A stretch of DNA of 64,000 nucleotides from Brucella pituitosa (GCF_003049685.1 NZ_PYSY02000001.1:992001-1056000), one strand, 5' to 3'; positions 35,908 to 44,515 are shown, counted from the stretch's first letter. Translations and numbers: made by a program. Notes: generated from the letters alone by a model not told the origin.

Positions 35908-35926
35908 GAGACGTTCCTTTGAAATT

Positions 35927-37009
35927 TCAGAGTGCCTTGATCGTGGCTTCAAACTGTTCGGCGGCGGCTGTATCGAGATAGCCGACGCGTACGGGGAAAA
36001 CGGCGCGCTCACCCGATGCCAGCACCTGCACATTGTTCTTGGCCTTTTCCGCCAGATAGCCTTCCGGCTCGCAGGTCGAGGGGAGAGCAAAGGCTGCAAC
36101 CTGAGCGTCCCCGTTCACGAGAATCCAGCGCACGGTTTTTGGGAAGATTTCGGTCGGGTAGGAAATGCCAAATCCGTCGCCCTCGGGAAGCTGCATCATC
36201 AGATGGGTGTTGCCTTTGGCATCTTTCGGCAGTCCGCGAATATAGAAGACCTGCTCGGGATCGTAGCGCTCCGGTTCGTCCAGCACTTCCATCGCGGCTG
36301 GGTCGGAGGCCAATTCGTCGATCAGCGACAGGTAGTCATTATTGGGTGTCACATGGCCCGGAACGGCTGTACGAACCTGCACGTGATCCGGCGTATAGGG
36401 CACCGGCTGGACGATCCGCGCACCTTCCGCATAGGCGAAATTGACATGGCACATATACATCAGCTCCATCGGAGCGGATGAAAGGTTCTCGACATCCATG
36501 GTGATGTCGAACAGAGTTTCATCGGCATAAAGCCGCACACTTGGCCGTGCCAGATAATGCGCGCCGAAGCCCATCACATATTCATATTCGCCGGTGATTT
36601 CGACAAAGGCGCCGCGCTCGTCATGGCCGAAGAGAAGACCGGCCTTGTCCATCTTTGCGCAGGCCATTTCGCCGTGTAGAAGATGATTGTCCTGAGGCGA
36701 AGGGCAGCCATTGCGCAGGATGCCGCTATGGAACGCAAAGCAGCCATAGGTCTCGACGATGGTGGTTGCCGGGCGTGGCATGGAGAAGCTGTTGCCCATG
36801 GTCAGCTCGATGCCGTCAAACTCTGCGCCCCAGATCATCTGCCCCATGAAAGGCAGCACAATGATATTGCCGCGTTCGTTCTCGACCAGCAGCGCCTCGA
36901 TACCGCTTGGATAGCGAAAGGCAGTGACGCTGAGACCGTAAGTATTGGCAACGACATGCGGCTGTTCGACAAAATCCTGACGGCGAAGATGAAATTCGAT
37001 GTCCTGCAT
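35927..37009 (-). CDS. DUF4432/aldose-1-epimerase-like mutarotase
   Basis: A 360-residue beta-sandwich protein of the DUF4432 (galactose-mutarotase-like) family. Visible marks: FMGQMIWGAEFDG near 55, LLHGEMACAKMDKA near 108, MCHVNFAYAEGARIVQP near 190 and the late CEPEGYLAEK. It may interconvert sugar anomers before phosphorylation. It lies between the permease and kinase genes, separated by 6 and 19 bp, so it is clearly part of the operon. Confidence 0.8.
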   Translation of the reverse strand: MQDIEFHLRRQDFVEQPHVVANTYGLSVTAFRYPSGIEALLVENERGNIIVLPFMGQMIWGAEFDGIELTMGNSFSMPRPATTIVETYGCFAFHSGILRNGCPSPQDNHLLHGEMACAKMDKAGLLFGHDERGAFVEITGEYEYVMGFGAHYLARPSVRLYADETLFDITMDVENLSSAPMELMYMCHVNFAYAEGARIVQPVPYTPDHVQVRTAVPGHVTPNNDYLSLIDELASDPAAMEVLDEPERYDPEQVFYIRGLPKDAKGNTHLMMQLPEGDGFGISYPTEIFPKTVRWILVNGDAQVAAFALPSTCEPEGYLAEKAKNNVQVLASGERAVFPVRVGYLDTAAAEQFEATIKAL

Positions 37010-37015
37010 AAGGGA

Positions 37016-38014
37016 TCACCTGCCCTGATTGCGCGATGCGTTGATCGCGATGACGAGAATAAGGAAAGCGCCCCAGATGAAATCGATGAGGTGGTTGGAG
37101 AACCGCATCATCTGGAAGCCGGAGGAAAGCAGCATCAGTGCAATCAGCGCGATGGCGACGCCCAGAACACGTCCCTTTCCGCCTGCCGGATTGGTGCCGC
37201 CGAGGACGGCAATCAGCACGGCCTGCAGCAGATAGGATGCGCCATAGTCCGACTTGGCGGCATTGGTGCGGCCCGAAAGAATGATCCCGGCTATGGAGGC
37301 AAGCACGCCGGTGAGCATGTAGGAATAGAGGACCATGCGATCCTTGCGGATACCAGCAAAGACGGCAGCACGCGGATTGGTGCCGATCAGCATGAGATTG
37401 ATGCCGAGCGTCGTGCGTGTCAGCAGAATTGCCACGACGATGCAAACCGCAATGAACAACAGGAAAGGTGTGGCGACGCCGAACAGCTTGCCGTTGCCGA
37501 CCCAGTTCCATGCATCGGGAAAACCGACGATGGCCGGGCCGCCGGTCAGAACCAGAGCAAGTCCCATCAACACTTGTCCGGTGCCGAGTGTGGCAAGGAT
37601 TGGCGTGATGCGGAGCTTGGCTATGAGCAGGCCGTTGACCAGTCCCGATAGCAGGCCGATCAGCACGGCAAGCAATATGCCGATGATGGTGTAGAACAGC
37701 ATGCCGGAACCCGACGTCTGTGCCGCCTGTACCATGCTTGAGTGGAAATAAACCCCGGCCACGATGCCCGCCAGATTGGCGATGCCCACCACCGAAAGAT
37801 CGATGCCGCCTGTCAGCATGGCAATCATCATGGCGACCGAGAGGATGCCCAGCTCCGGCATGATGTAGCTGATGGATTCAAAATTGTAATAGCGCAGGAA
37901 CTTGTCCGGGTTCATCCAGGTCATCAGCGCAAAGACCAGTATGGTGATGACGATGAGCTGGATGATGTTGTTGTCTCCGCCAAGGATGCGGCGCATGTCG
38001 AAAGACTGTTTCAT
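37016..38014 (-). CDS. Sugar ABC transporter permease (RbsC family), second copy
   Basis: A 332-residue permease with about nine spans and the BPD_transp_2 pattern GGIDLSVVGIANLAGIV near 68, then NGLLIAKLRITPILATLGT, and the late VLGGTNPAGGKGRVLGV. It pairs with the neighbouring permease to form the membrane channel. ATG 38014 fits family length; the longer frame contains no conserved sequence. Confidence 0.92.
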   Translation of the reverse strand: MKQSFDMRRILGGDNNIIQLIVITILVFALMTWMNPDKFLRYYNFESISYIMPELGILSVAMMIAMLTGGIDLSVVGIANLAGIVAGVYFHSSMVQAAQTSGSGMLFYTIIGILLAVLIGLLSGLVNGLLIAKLRITPILATLGTGQVLMGLALVLTGGPAIVGFPDAWNWVGNGKLFGVATPFLLFIAVCIVVAILLTRTTLGINLMLIGTNPRAAVFAGIRKDRMVLYSYMLTGVLASIAGIILSGRTNAAKSDYGASYLLQAVLIAVLGGTNPAGGKGRVLGVAIALIALMLLSSGFQMMRFSNHLIDFIWGAFLILVIAINASRNQGR

Positions 38015-38028
38015 GTCGCGTTCTCCCT

Positions 38029-39006
38029 TCAGGCGATGCTTTTGCGATCGCGCCATGCGGTGATGGCTGTAGCGATGATGATGATGAGGCCGACCACGAC
38101 GCGCTGCCACGTGGTGTCTACCTTCATGATGATGAGAGAGTTTTTGACCATCACGAGCATGAAGACGCCCATAAGCGTACCGAGAACCGTGCCGCGTCCG
38201 CCGAAGATTGATGCGCCGCCCAGAACCACGGCTGCGATCACGTCCAGCTCCAGCCCGACGAAATCGCGCGGATTGGCAAGCCAGATCATCGAGGAATGCA
38301 GAAGGCCCGCGAAACCTGCGAGCGCTCCGGCCACGCAATAGACGAAGAAGATGGTGCGGCGCGTATTGAAGCCGACGCGCTTTGCCGCTTCCGGCGAGCC
38401 GCCATAGGCATAAACGCTGCGCCCGATCATCGTATAATTGAGGACCATGTGGATCAGCAGCGCCAGCGCCAGATAGACAAGGAACATTGCGGTCAGGCCG
38501 AACGCCGTGCCGGAGGCTGATGTCAGTGAGATCACATCTGTCTTGCCGAATTCGATCAATTCCTTCGGCATCTTGTTGATGTTGACGATGCTGGTGCCGA
38601 CAAGGCCCAGCACCAGCCCGCGTACGATGGAGCCGGTGCCGAGCGTCACGATCAGCGGGATCATCTTGAAGCGATGGATGATGAAACCGTTGAATGCACC
38701 GAGCAGCAGGCCGATCAGTGTCGCCGCCACGAACGGAATGAACACGCCGTCATAGCCGAGATAGACCATGGCGCGGACGGTCAGATACATGGCCGCGATG
38801 GCAAAGGCGGTGAAGGAGACGTCGATGCCGCCGGAAATCATCACCAGCAGAACGCCGAGCGCCATGATGCCGATCACGACATTGGAGCGCAGAAGGCCGA
38901 AGATATTGTCCAGCGACCAGAAAGCCGGATTGATGAGGCCGATAATGACCATCGCCGCGAAAAGCACGCAGGCAATGATGAATTCGGTGCTGCGAAAGAA
39001 TTTCAT
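38029..39006 (-). CDS. Sugar ABC transporter permease (RbsC family), first copy
   Basis: A 325-residue permease of the same family: SGGIDVSFTAFAIAAMYL near 62, FNGFIIHRFKMIPLIVTLGT, RTIFFVYCVAGALAGFAG and VVLGGASIFGGRGTVLGT. A GAGG site ten bases upstream supports the start at 39006. It and the other permease differ enough to form a heterodimer. Confidence 0.92.
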   Translation of the reverse strand: MKFFRSTEFIIACVLFAAMVIIGLINPAFWSLDNIFGLLRSNVVIGIMALGVLLVMISGGIDVSFTAFAIAAMYLTVRAMVYLGYDGVFIPFVAATLIGLLLGAFNGFIIHRFKMIPLIVTLGTGSIVRGLVLGLVGTSIVNINKMPKELIEFGKTDVISLTSASGTAFGLTAMFLVYLALALLIHMVLNYTMIGRSVYAYGGSPEAAKRVGFNTRRTIFFVYCVAGALAGFAGLLHSSMIWLANPRDFVGLELDVIAAVVLGGASIFGGRGTVLGTLMGVFMLVMVKNSLIIMKVDTTWQRVVVGLIIIIATAITAWRDRKSIA

Positions 39007-39017
39007 GTGCCGGTTCC

Positions 39018-40520
39018 TCAATTCAGCGTCTTGAGCCGGTCATTGACGGCATCTTCGGTCATGGTTTCACCGGAAAGTTCGTCGACGAAACGTCCGCGAT
39101 GCATCACCAGCACACGATTGCAGTTCTGCACCAACTCGGGCACATCGTCGGAAATCATCAGGACGGCGAGACCTTCATCACGGGCAAGCTTGCGGATGAT
39201 ATTGTGGATCTGAGCCTTGGAGCCGACATCGACACCGACAGTCGGCCCGTTGAGGATCAGCACTTTCGCGCCTGTCAAAAGCCAGCGTGCCAGCACCACG
39301 CGCTGCGCATTGCCGCCTGACAGGTGATTGACCGGCGTATGCGGGCCGGGGGCAACGATATGCATCGCCGAAAACATGTCGCGCGTCGTGGTGTCAGCCT
39401 TCTTGCGGTCGATGAAGAGGCCGCGCACGAATTTCTCGATGGAAGTGACGATGATGTTGCGCTCAATCGATTGGGTCAGGAAAAGCCCCTCCGTGAGACG
39501 GTCTTCCGGTACATAGGCGACGCCACAGGCGATCCCTTCCTGTACGGTTTTCGGATGAACAGGCTTGCCTTCGATACGAACAGTGCCGGTGAAATCCGGC
39601 TTCATGCCGAAGAGAGCCAAGGCAAGCTCGGTGCGACCAGAGCCGATAAGACCAGAAATACCTACAATTTCACCGGCATGGAGCGTAAGGCTGGCTTTTT
39701 CAACTGCACCCGGAACAATCAGATTTTCAATTTCAAGGCTTGGTGGGCTGGTCGCTCCATCGCGCGGAGCCCAATGATAGCTGTGCGCCGTCAACTCCTG
39801 GCCGGTCATGGCACGGGTGATTGCCGGTTCGTCAAATTCGTTGATAGGGCCTTCCGCGACTTTCTTGCCATTGCGGAAAACCGTGAGCCGCTCGCTGATT
39901 TCCAGCATTTCGCGCATCTTGTGGCTGACGAAGAGTACGGCGATACCCTGCGCCTGAATATCACGCACGATCTTGAACAGCGCATCGACTTCATGCCGGG
40001 TGAGGGCGGTTGTAGGTTCATCCATGATCAGAAGCCGCGCATCAGCCATAACGGCGCGCGCAATTGCCACGATCTGCTTGCCGGAGGTCGGCAGGCTGTC
40101 CACATCGGCATCCAGATCCATCTGAACGCCAAGACGGTCGAGCGCCTGCTGCGCAAGTTCGCGCACGCGCTTCCAGTCCACAGCCTTGCGGCCTTCCATG
40201 AGAAATGTATTGATCGCAAGGTTCTCTGCGACCGTCAGATTCCCGAATAGCGAAAAGTCCTGATAAATAACCTGAATGCCGTGATGCACGGATTTGACGG
40301 GATCAAGCTTGCCGACGGTCCTGCCGTCGATAAGGATTTCACCGTCTTCAGGCGTGTAAACACCAGACATGATTTTGATTACAGTGGATTTGCCAGAGCC
40401 ATTTTCGCCTGCAAGGCAGTGAATTTCGCCCGGCTTGATGGCAAGAGATACGTCGTCCAGCGCCTTAACGCCGCCGAAGCGCTTGCCGATATGGCGCAAT
40501 TCGATGAGATTCTCAGTCAT
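39018..40520 (-). CDS. Sugar ABC transporter ATP-binding protein (RbsA family)
   Basis: A 500-residue tandem ATPase. The first half has Walker A GENGSGKST near 37 and Walker B LLIMDEPTTAL. The second half has a degenerate Walker A (LIGSGRTELAL), signature LSGGNAQRVVLARWLL and a Walker B that reads LILNGPTVGVDVG, so Asp and Glu are replaced. Only the first site is likely to hydrolyse ATP, as is frequent in this family. ATG 40520 is preferred over 40601 by family length. Confidence 0.92.
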   Translation of the reverse strand: MTENLIELRHIGKRFGGVKALDDVSLAIKPGEIHCLAGENGSGKSTVIKIMSGVYTPEDGEILIDGRTVGKLDPVKSVHHGIQVIYQDFSLFGNLTVAENLAINTFLMEGRKAVDWKRVRELAQQALDRLGVQMDLDADVDSLPTSGKQIVAIARAVMADARLLIMDEPTTALTRHEVDALFKIVRDIQAQGIAVLFVSHKMREMLEISERLTVFRNGKKVAEGPINEFDEPAITRAMTGQELTAHSYHWAPRDGATSPPSLEIENLIVPGAVEKASLTLHAGEIVGISGLIGSGRTELALALFGMKPDFTGTVRIEGKPVHPKTVQEGIACGVAYVPEDRLTEGLFLTQSIERNIIVTSIEKFVRGLFIDRKKADTTTRDMFSAMHIVAPGPHTPVNHLSGGNAQRVVLARWLLTGAKVLILNGPTVGVDVGSKAQIHNIIRKLARDEGLAVLMISDDVPELVQNCNRVLVMHRGRFVDELSGETMTEDAVNDRLKTLN

Positions 40521-40563
40521 GAAGGCCTCGTACAAGGCTACAAATGCAAATGCAGATGGAGAA

Positions 40564-40591
40564 GGAGAAAGAGGCGAGGGCCTCTTTCTCC
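40564..40591 (-). promoter_or_regulatory. Intercistronic hairpin between binding-protein and ATPase genes
   Basis: A perfect 12-pair stem (GGAGAAAGAGGC and complement) with a GAGG loop, 14 bp after the binding-protein stop codon. It has no T tract, so it is more likely to stabilise the upstream message or attenuate readthrough than to terminate fully. This would give the usual excess of binding protein over membrane components. Confidence 0.7.
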
Positions 40592-40604
40592 GGTTCAGCA
40601 ACGA

Positions 40605-41651
40605 TTAGAAATCGTACTGATCCATGTTTTCCTTGGTTACACCGACCCAGCCAGCACCATAGAGCAGGTTCGGCTTTGCGGCGTCCGGCGCAAGCAGGCT
40701 TTCATAGCCCGGCAGGCCCAGATTGAGACCGGCTTTGATCTGGTCGTTTTTCTTTTCAAGCGCTGCGACCGCCAGCATGTTCATGGCATAGCCAGCAACT
40801 GCCGGGTCCCAGAACTGAATGTACTGAACGTCGTCATTCTTGATGTATTCACCGGCCACCGACACAAGACCCGTGCCTGCGAAGGAGACTTTGCCCTTAA
40901 GGCCACCTTCGGCAATCAGACGGCCAGCACCAGCAGAAGTTGGCATTGGAGCGCCGAGAATGCCGGTGATGTCCGGATAAGCGGTCATCGCTTCTTTAAG
41001 CTTGTTATAGTCGGTGTTCGCATCGTCATAGGTTTCGAGACGGCCGGTTGCTTCTGCCATTTCCGGGAAGTTGGCCTTCTGGTATTCGACGGCACCGTCG
41101 ATCCATTCCATCTGCGACTTGGACGTCAGGCTGCCGACAGTAGCAACATACTTGCCCTTGCCACCCATCGACTTGCCGAGTTCCTTCATGAGATTGGCGC
41201 CGTAAGCCTTGTTGTCGAAGGCTTCGATGTCATAGTCGACGTTCTGAATGTTGGATGCTTCGTGGCTGATGACCACGATGCCGCGTTCACGAGCCTTCTT
41301 CAGAACTGGTTCAACAGCTTCGACGGAGAAGGGCACGATGGCAATGGCGTCAACGCCCTGTGCAATCAGATTTTCGACGATCTGCACCTGAGCCGCAGCA
41401 TCTGCCTGGCTCGGGCCGACCATCCATACGTCGTTGCCGGTATCTGTCTTGAACTGTTCGACACCATCACGCATACGGTCGAACCAGGCAATCCCGTCGA
41501 CCTTAACGACTGTCGCAATCGTGTATTTCTTGTCGTTGGCAGTGGTGATCAGATCTTTGTTGATCTTGGATGTATCGACGACGCCTTCAGCAAAAGCATG
41601 TGGTACGGCAACAGACATGGCAATAGCCATGGACGCTATAAATTTCTTCAC
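40605..41651 (-). CDS. Sugar ABC transporter substrate-binding protein (RbsB/LsrB-like)
   Basis: A 348-residue periplasmic binding protein of the Peripla_BP_4 family. Signal peptide MKKFIASMAIAMSVAVPHAFA with cleavage after AFA. Conserved: VVKVDGIAWFDRMRDGVEQF near 48, GPSQADAAAQVQIVENLI near 78, DAIAIVPFSVEAVEP and VISHEASN. The fold is shared by ribose-, AI-2- and rhamnose-binding proteins; the operon suggests a deoxy-sugar or ribose-like ligand. First gene of the operon. Confidence 0.9.
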   Translation of the reverse strand: MKKFIASMAIAMSVAVPHAFAEGVVDTSKINKDLITTANDKKYTIATVVKVDGIAWFDRMRDGVEQFKTDTGNDVWMVGPSQADAAAQVQIVENLIAQGVDAIAIVPFSVEAVEPVLKKARERGIVVISHEASNIQNVDYDIEAFDNKAYGANLMKELGKSMGGKGKYVATVGSLTSKSQMEWIDGAVEYQKANFPEMAEATGRLETYDDANTDYNKLKEAMTAYPDITGILGAPMPTSAGAGRLIAEGGLKGKVSFAGTGLVSVAGEYIKNDDVQYIQFWDPAVAGYAMNMLAVAALEKKNDQIKAGLNLGLPGYESLLAPDAAKPNLLYGAGWVGVTKENMDQYDF

Positions 41652-41865
41652 CGGTATTTCCTCCCTGGAAACGAATAGCCCCCGCCCAAACGCATCATCG
41701 TCAGACGAGATTGGTGACTACTGATCTCTACGCTGGTGCTTTGCAGTTTGTTACTGACACCAGTGTCTCCTTCTTTGCAGCGCTAAAGGCCGCAAATTCC
41801 TCTCTTTGGCACCGGCCGCATGACGCGCTGCCGTTGCCATAAATTCTTGTTGTCAGAATCTCCCG

Positions 41866-41901
41866 ATAATGCGAATTATAATGTTACAATTCGATCATTA
41901 T
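41866..41901. promoter_or_regulatory. Candidate DeoR operator in the divergent promoter region
   Basis: A nested inverted repeat: outer arms ATAATG (41866-41871) and CATTAT (41896-41901), inner arms CGAATT (41872-41877) and AATTCG (41888-41893). It lies in the 361-bp gap between the binding-protein gene and the deoR-type gene. Binding of the adjacent regulator is inferred. A consensus CTTGACA -35 box (reverse strand, about 41932-41938) lies just upstream for the sugar operon. Confidence 0.5.
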
Positions 41902-42012
41902 GTTTGGATCGTTTCATATTTCTGTTCGACCTGTCAAGTATGTGTCGTCGCAATTGCACCAATTGATGCGGCAAGCTAAACGAAGGTGAGCAGCAACCGA
42001 AATGGGGAATCA

Positions 42013-42723
42013 GTGAGCAGAATCAGCCGTAAAGACGAACGGATTGCCGAACTCGCAGCCCTTGTGGATGAAACAGGGGTCGTGCGTATTCGCGATGCGG
42101 CCTTGAGGCTCGGCGTTTCGGAGATGACAATCCGGCGTGATATTGGCAATGATACCGGGCCGCTCAATTGTTTGGGGGGGTACATTATTCCTGTCCAGGA
42201 TAATGGAAACGGCAGCGATTATGTCTTTGATTTTGAAAAAGACTGTCACGCCAATGCCAAGATGCAGGCATGTGCCGCCGCCGTCGCGCTTATCGAGCCG
42301 CATGATACGGTCTTCATCGATTGTGGCACGACAACGCCGCATCTGGCGCAGTTGATCCCGCACAACCAGCATATCACCGTGGTTTGTTATTCCCTGAATA
42401 TTGCCGAGATTCTATCTCGTCGGGATGATGTCCGGCTGATCGTGCTTGGTGGTGTTTATCATCCCGAAGCGGCATCTTTTTCGAGCGACGAGGGTATTGA
42501 AGTGCTCAAGCGGATCAATATCAACAAGGCGTTCTTGTCAGCAGGCGGGGTCGATGAACAGCACGGTGTAACCTGCTCTCATTTCCATGAAGTGCCGGTC
42601 AAACAAATGGCGATGCAGCGAGCATTGCAGAAGCATCTCGTCGTTGATGAAAGCAAATTCGGCAAGGTCCGCGCCGCACGCTTTGCAGGGGTGGTGGATT
42701 TTAATTCAATTGTTTCAGGTTAA
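42013..42723 (+). CDS. DeoR/GlpR-family transcriptional regulator
   Basis: A 236-residue regulator. The N-terminal helix-turn-helix is RKDERIAELAALVDETG, then VRIRDAALRLGVSEMTIRRDI. The C-terminal sugar-phosphate-binding domain (DeoRC) contains TVFIDCGTTTPHLAQLI near 100 and NKAFLSAGGVDEQHGV near 170. GTG 42013 is chosen for the GGGGA site upstream; a GTG at 41986 is possible. It is divergent from the sugar operon and most likely represses it until a sugar phosphate such as deoxyribose-5-phosphate binds. Confidence 0.9.
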   Translation: MSRISRKDERIAELAALVDETGVVRIRDAALRLGVSEMTIRRDIGNDTGPLNCLGGYIIPVQDNGNGSDYVFDFEKDCHANAKMQACAAAVALIEPHDTVFIDCGTTTPHLAQLIPHNQHITVVCYSLNIAEILSRRDDVRLIVLGGVYHPEAASFSSDEGIEVLKRININKAFLSAGGVDEQHGVTCSHFHEVPVKQMAMQRALQKHLVVDESKFGKVRAARFAGVVDFNSIVSG

Positions 42724-42771
42724 CAATTTGCGTTCCAAAGCTTTCTGCGGCTGACTTTCAGGAGACCTTTG

Positions 42772-43164
42772 GTGCAGTTCAAGTTTTCTCTACCTGCTCT
42801 CATCGTAACCATTGCTCTGCTCGTCGCGTTGGCTCTCTTAGCCACGGCAGGCGCTGGTCTGGGCTGGATAAGAAGCTTTCTTGGCGATGTGATCGCAGTG
42901 ATCTTTGTCTATTCAGCATTCCGCATCATGATTGACGGGAACAGGGTTTTGTTGGCTTTTGCAGCGTTCTTGGTTGGAGCTGCTATCGAGCTGGGCCAGT
43001 ATCTCGCAAAAATAACGGGCGTTGAAATTGGCAATCGAGCCCTGCGGATTATTCTTGGCGCAACACCTGACTGGCTTGACGTTTTGGCTTATGGACTGGG
43101 TGCCGTGCTTATTATTGCATTTCTGGCGCTTAACAGAGGCTTGAAGCTTGCTCGCCGCGCCTGA
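42772..43164 (+). CDS. DUF2809-like small membrane protein
   Basis: A 130-residue protein with four spans. The pattern FLVGAAIELGQYL near 65 and GATPDWLDVLAYGLGAVL near 100 fits DUF2809. It starts at a GTG with GGAG seven bases upstream, 48 bp after the regulator gene, and may be co-transcribed with it. Function unknown. Confidence 0.72.
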   Translation: MQFKFSLPALIVTIALLVALALLATAGAGLGWIRSFLGDVIAVIFVYSAFRIMIDGNRVLLAFAAFLVGAAIELGQYLAKITGVEIGNRALRIILGATPDWLDVLAYGLGAVLIIAFLALNRGLKLARRA

Positions 43165-43445
43165 GTTTTTGCGAACAAACTTTCTTTGAACACAATGTCG
43201 GTTTATACGACGCGACATAGGCATTGCTTATGAGCGCTGGAACGCGTCTGTCGCTCGCAATAGCCTCCATCAATTGACGCTTTTGACCACGGATGTACTG
43301 GCACTGGTAGACATTGATGATCAGGAAGGTCGGTGCATTTTTGCCCCGGCCTTTTTTGTTGTGCTGATTTCCTCCGAGCGCAATTTATCAGATTAGAGCG
43401 TGATGTTTTTAAGTTGAATCGTTATCCCGCTCTAAACTTTTGCTT

Positions 43446-43494
43446 GAGCATGACTTTATCCGAAAGCCGGTTCCCACTTTTCGGAATCATGCTC
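43446..43494. repeat. 49-bp palindromic intergenic element, second copy class
   Basis: Outer arms GAGCATGA and TCATGCTC with inner arms CCGAAA and TTTCGG around GCCGGTTCCCACT. Same length and GAGCAT ends as 11692-11740, but with a GC-rich core. A hairpin of this type is widespread between genes in Brucella and Rhizobium relatives. Confidence 0.75.
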
Positions 43495-43507
43495 TAAGAG
43501 AGAGGTA

Positions 43508-43599
43508 TTTAAGACGTAGTGGCGGATTGGCGCGGAGAGCTAACTCGACCGCGACATATCCTTAGCTTTTATTGAAGTGCGTAGTCGCTACGTCTTAAA
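43508..43599. repeat. 92-bp segment bounded by 12-bp perfect inverted repeats
   Basis: TTTAAGACGTAG at 43508-43519 and its exact complement at 43588-43599 enclose 68 bp. It lies 23 bp past the stop of the reverse-strand ABC operon. It could be a miniature inverted-repeat element or a large hairpin ending that operon. Confidence 0.6.
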
Positions 43600-43622
43600 G
43601 CTCAACCAAATATAATTACCGA

Positions 43623-44465
43623 TTAGTATCGGCGGCGAATAAAGAGCCCGGCAAGCACAGATATCGTGACCGTTACGGTGAGCAGAATAAAGGCGAGGGC
43701 TGCACCGAGCGGCCAGTTTGCCTTGTTCAGTATTTCCGTCACAATCATCGGTGCCATCATTCGGAAAGATGGACCGCCAAGAAGTACCGGCGTGGCGTAT
43801 GCATTCATAGTCAGAATGAAAGACAGAACCGAAGCTGCAAGAAGGCCAGGCATGATCTGTGGCAAGCGGACAAGCATAAAGCTCTGCAATGGCGACGCCC
43901 CGAGGCTTGCTGAGGCGTAATCAATATTCTCGTCCAATCCCTCAAAAACACTTTGCAGAGTCAGAACGACATAGGGAAGATTGACTGCAGTTATGCCGAT
44001 GAACACCGCCGTCGGTGTCTGCATGATCGTCAGTGGCGTGTCGATGATACCGATCTTCATGAGAAGAAAATTCAGCACACCGGTTTGACCGAAAGCCACC
44101 ATCCAGCCTGCAGCACGAACAGCATTCGAGATAAACAGCGGTAAGATAACTGCCATTAGAAGCAACGTTTTAAGGCTACCGCTTTGGCGCGAAATCCAGT
44201 TTGCCAGTGGTAAGCTGAGTATTATGCAGACTGCGGTAACTGACCCAGCCATGAGCAGGGTCGTACCCATGCCTTTTAGGTAATATGTGTCGGTAAAGAA
44301 TGTTGCAAAGTTTGCTAAAGTGAAGCCCTGCATCAAGAATTCGCCGGGCACAAAATCATTGAAACTATAGCGCAACAGGTAGAGCAGCGGCAGGGCCATG
44401 AACACGATGACCAGCCCGGTCGCAGGCATGAGAAGTGCGGCGGCGGAGAAAGAAGTTTTTTGCAT
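43623..44465 (-). CDS. ABC transporter permease (PotB-like)
   Basis: A 280-residue permease with six spans of the BPD_transp_1 family. The EAA loop is near residue 190 (DYASASLGASPLQSFMLVRLP), and LLLMAVILPLFISNAVRAAGW fits the spermidine/putrescine-type group. ATG 44465 is preferred on family length; the longer frame lacks conserved sequence. It is the last gene of the operon and lies 62 bp after the binding-protein gene, with a hairpin between them. Confidence 0.88.
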   Translation of the reverse strand: MQKTSFSAAALLMPATGLVIVFMALPLLYLLRYSFNDFVPGEFLMQGFTLANFATFFTDTYYLKGMGTTLLMAGSVTAVCIILSLPLANWISRQSGSLKTLLLMAVILPLFISNAVRAAGWMVAFGQTGVLNFLLMKIGIIDTPLTIMQTPTAVFIGITAVNLPYVVLTLQSVFEGLDENIDYASASLGASPLQSFMLVRLPQIMPGLLAASVLSFILTMNAYATPVLLGGPSFRMMAPMIVTEILNKANWPLGAALAFILLTVTVTISVLAGLFIRRRY

Positions 44466-44492
44466 GGCTATACCGAGAAAGTTAGAGCTGTA

Positions 44493-44515
44493 CCTGTCTG
44501 GCCAAGCCAGACAGG
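44493..44515 (-). promoter_or_regulatory. Intercistronic hairpin after the binding-protein gene
   Basis: A perfect ten-pair stem CCTGTCTGGC/GCCAGACAGG with a CAA loop, 12 bp after the binding-protein stop. There is no T tract. The placement mirrors the hairpin at 40564-40591 in the other ABC operon, suggesting mRNA stabilisation of the binding-protein message. Confidence 0.7.

Larger units (their letters stand above)
43165..43622. other. Gene-free gap with two inverted-repeat elements
   Basis: No gene is seen in these 458 bp. It carries a 49-bp palindrome and a 92-bp inverted-repeat-bounded segment, listed separately. Confidence 0.6.

Noticed and set aside
40281..41678. 465-codon forward frame opposite the sugar-binding-protein gene
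   Set aside because: Shadow of the reverse-strand binding protein, which has a signal peptide and full family pattern.
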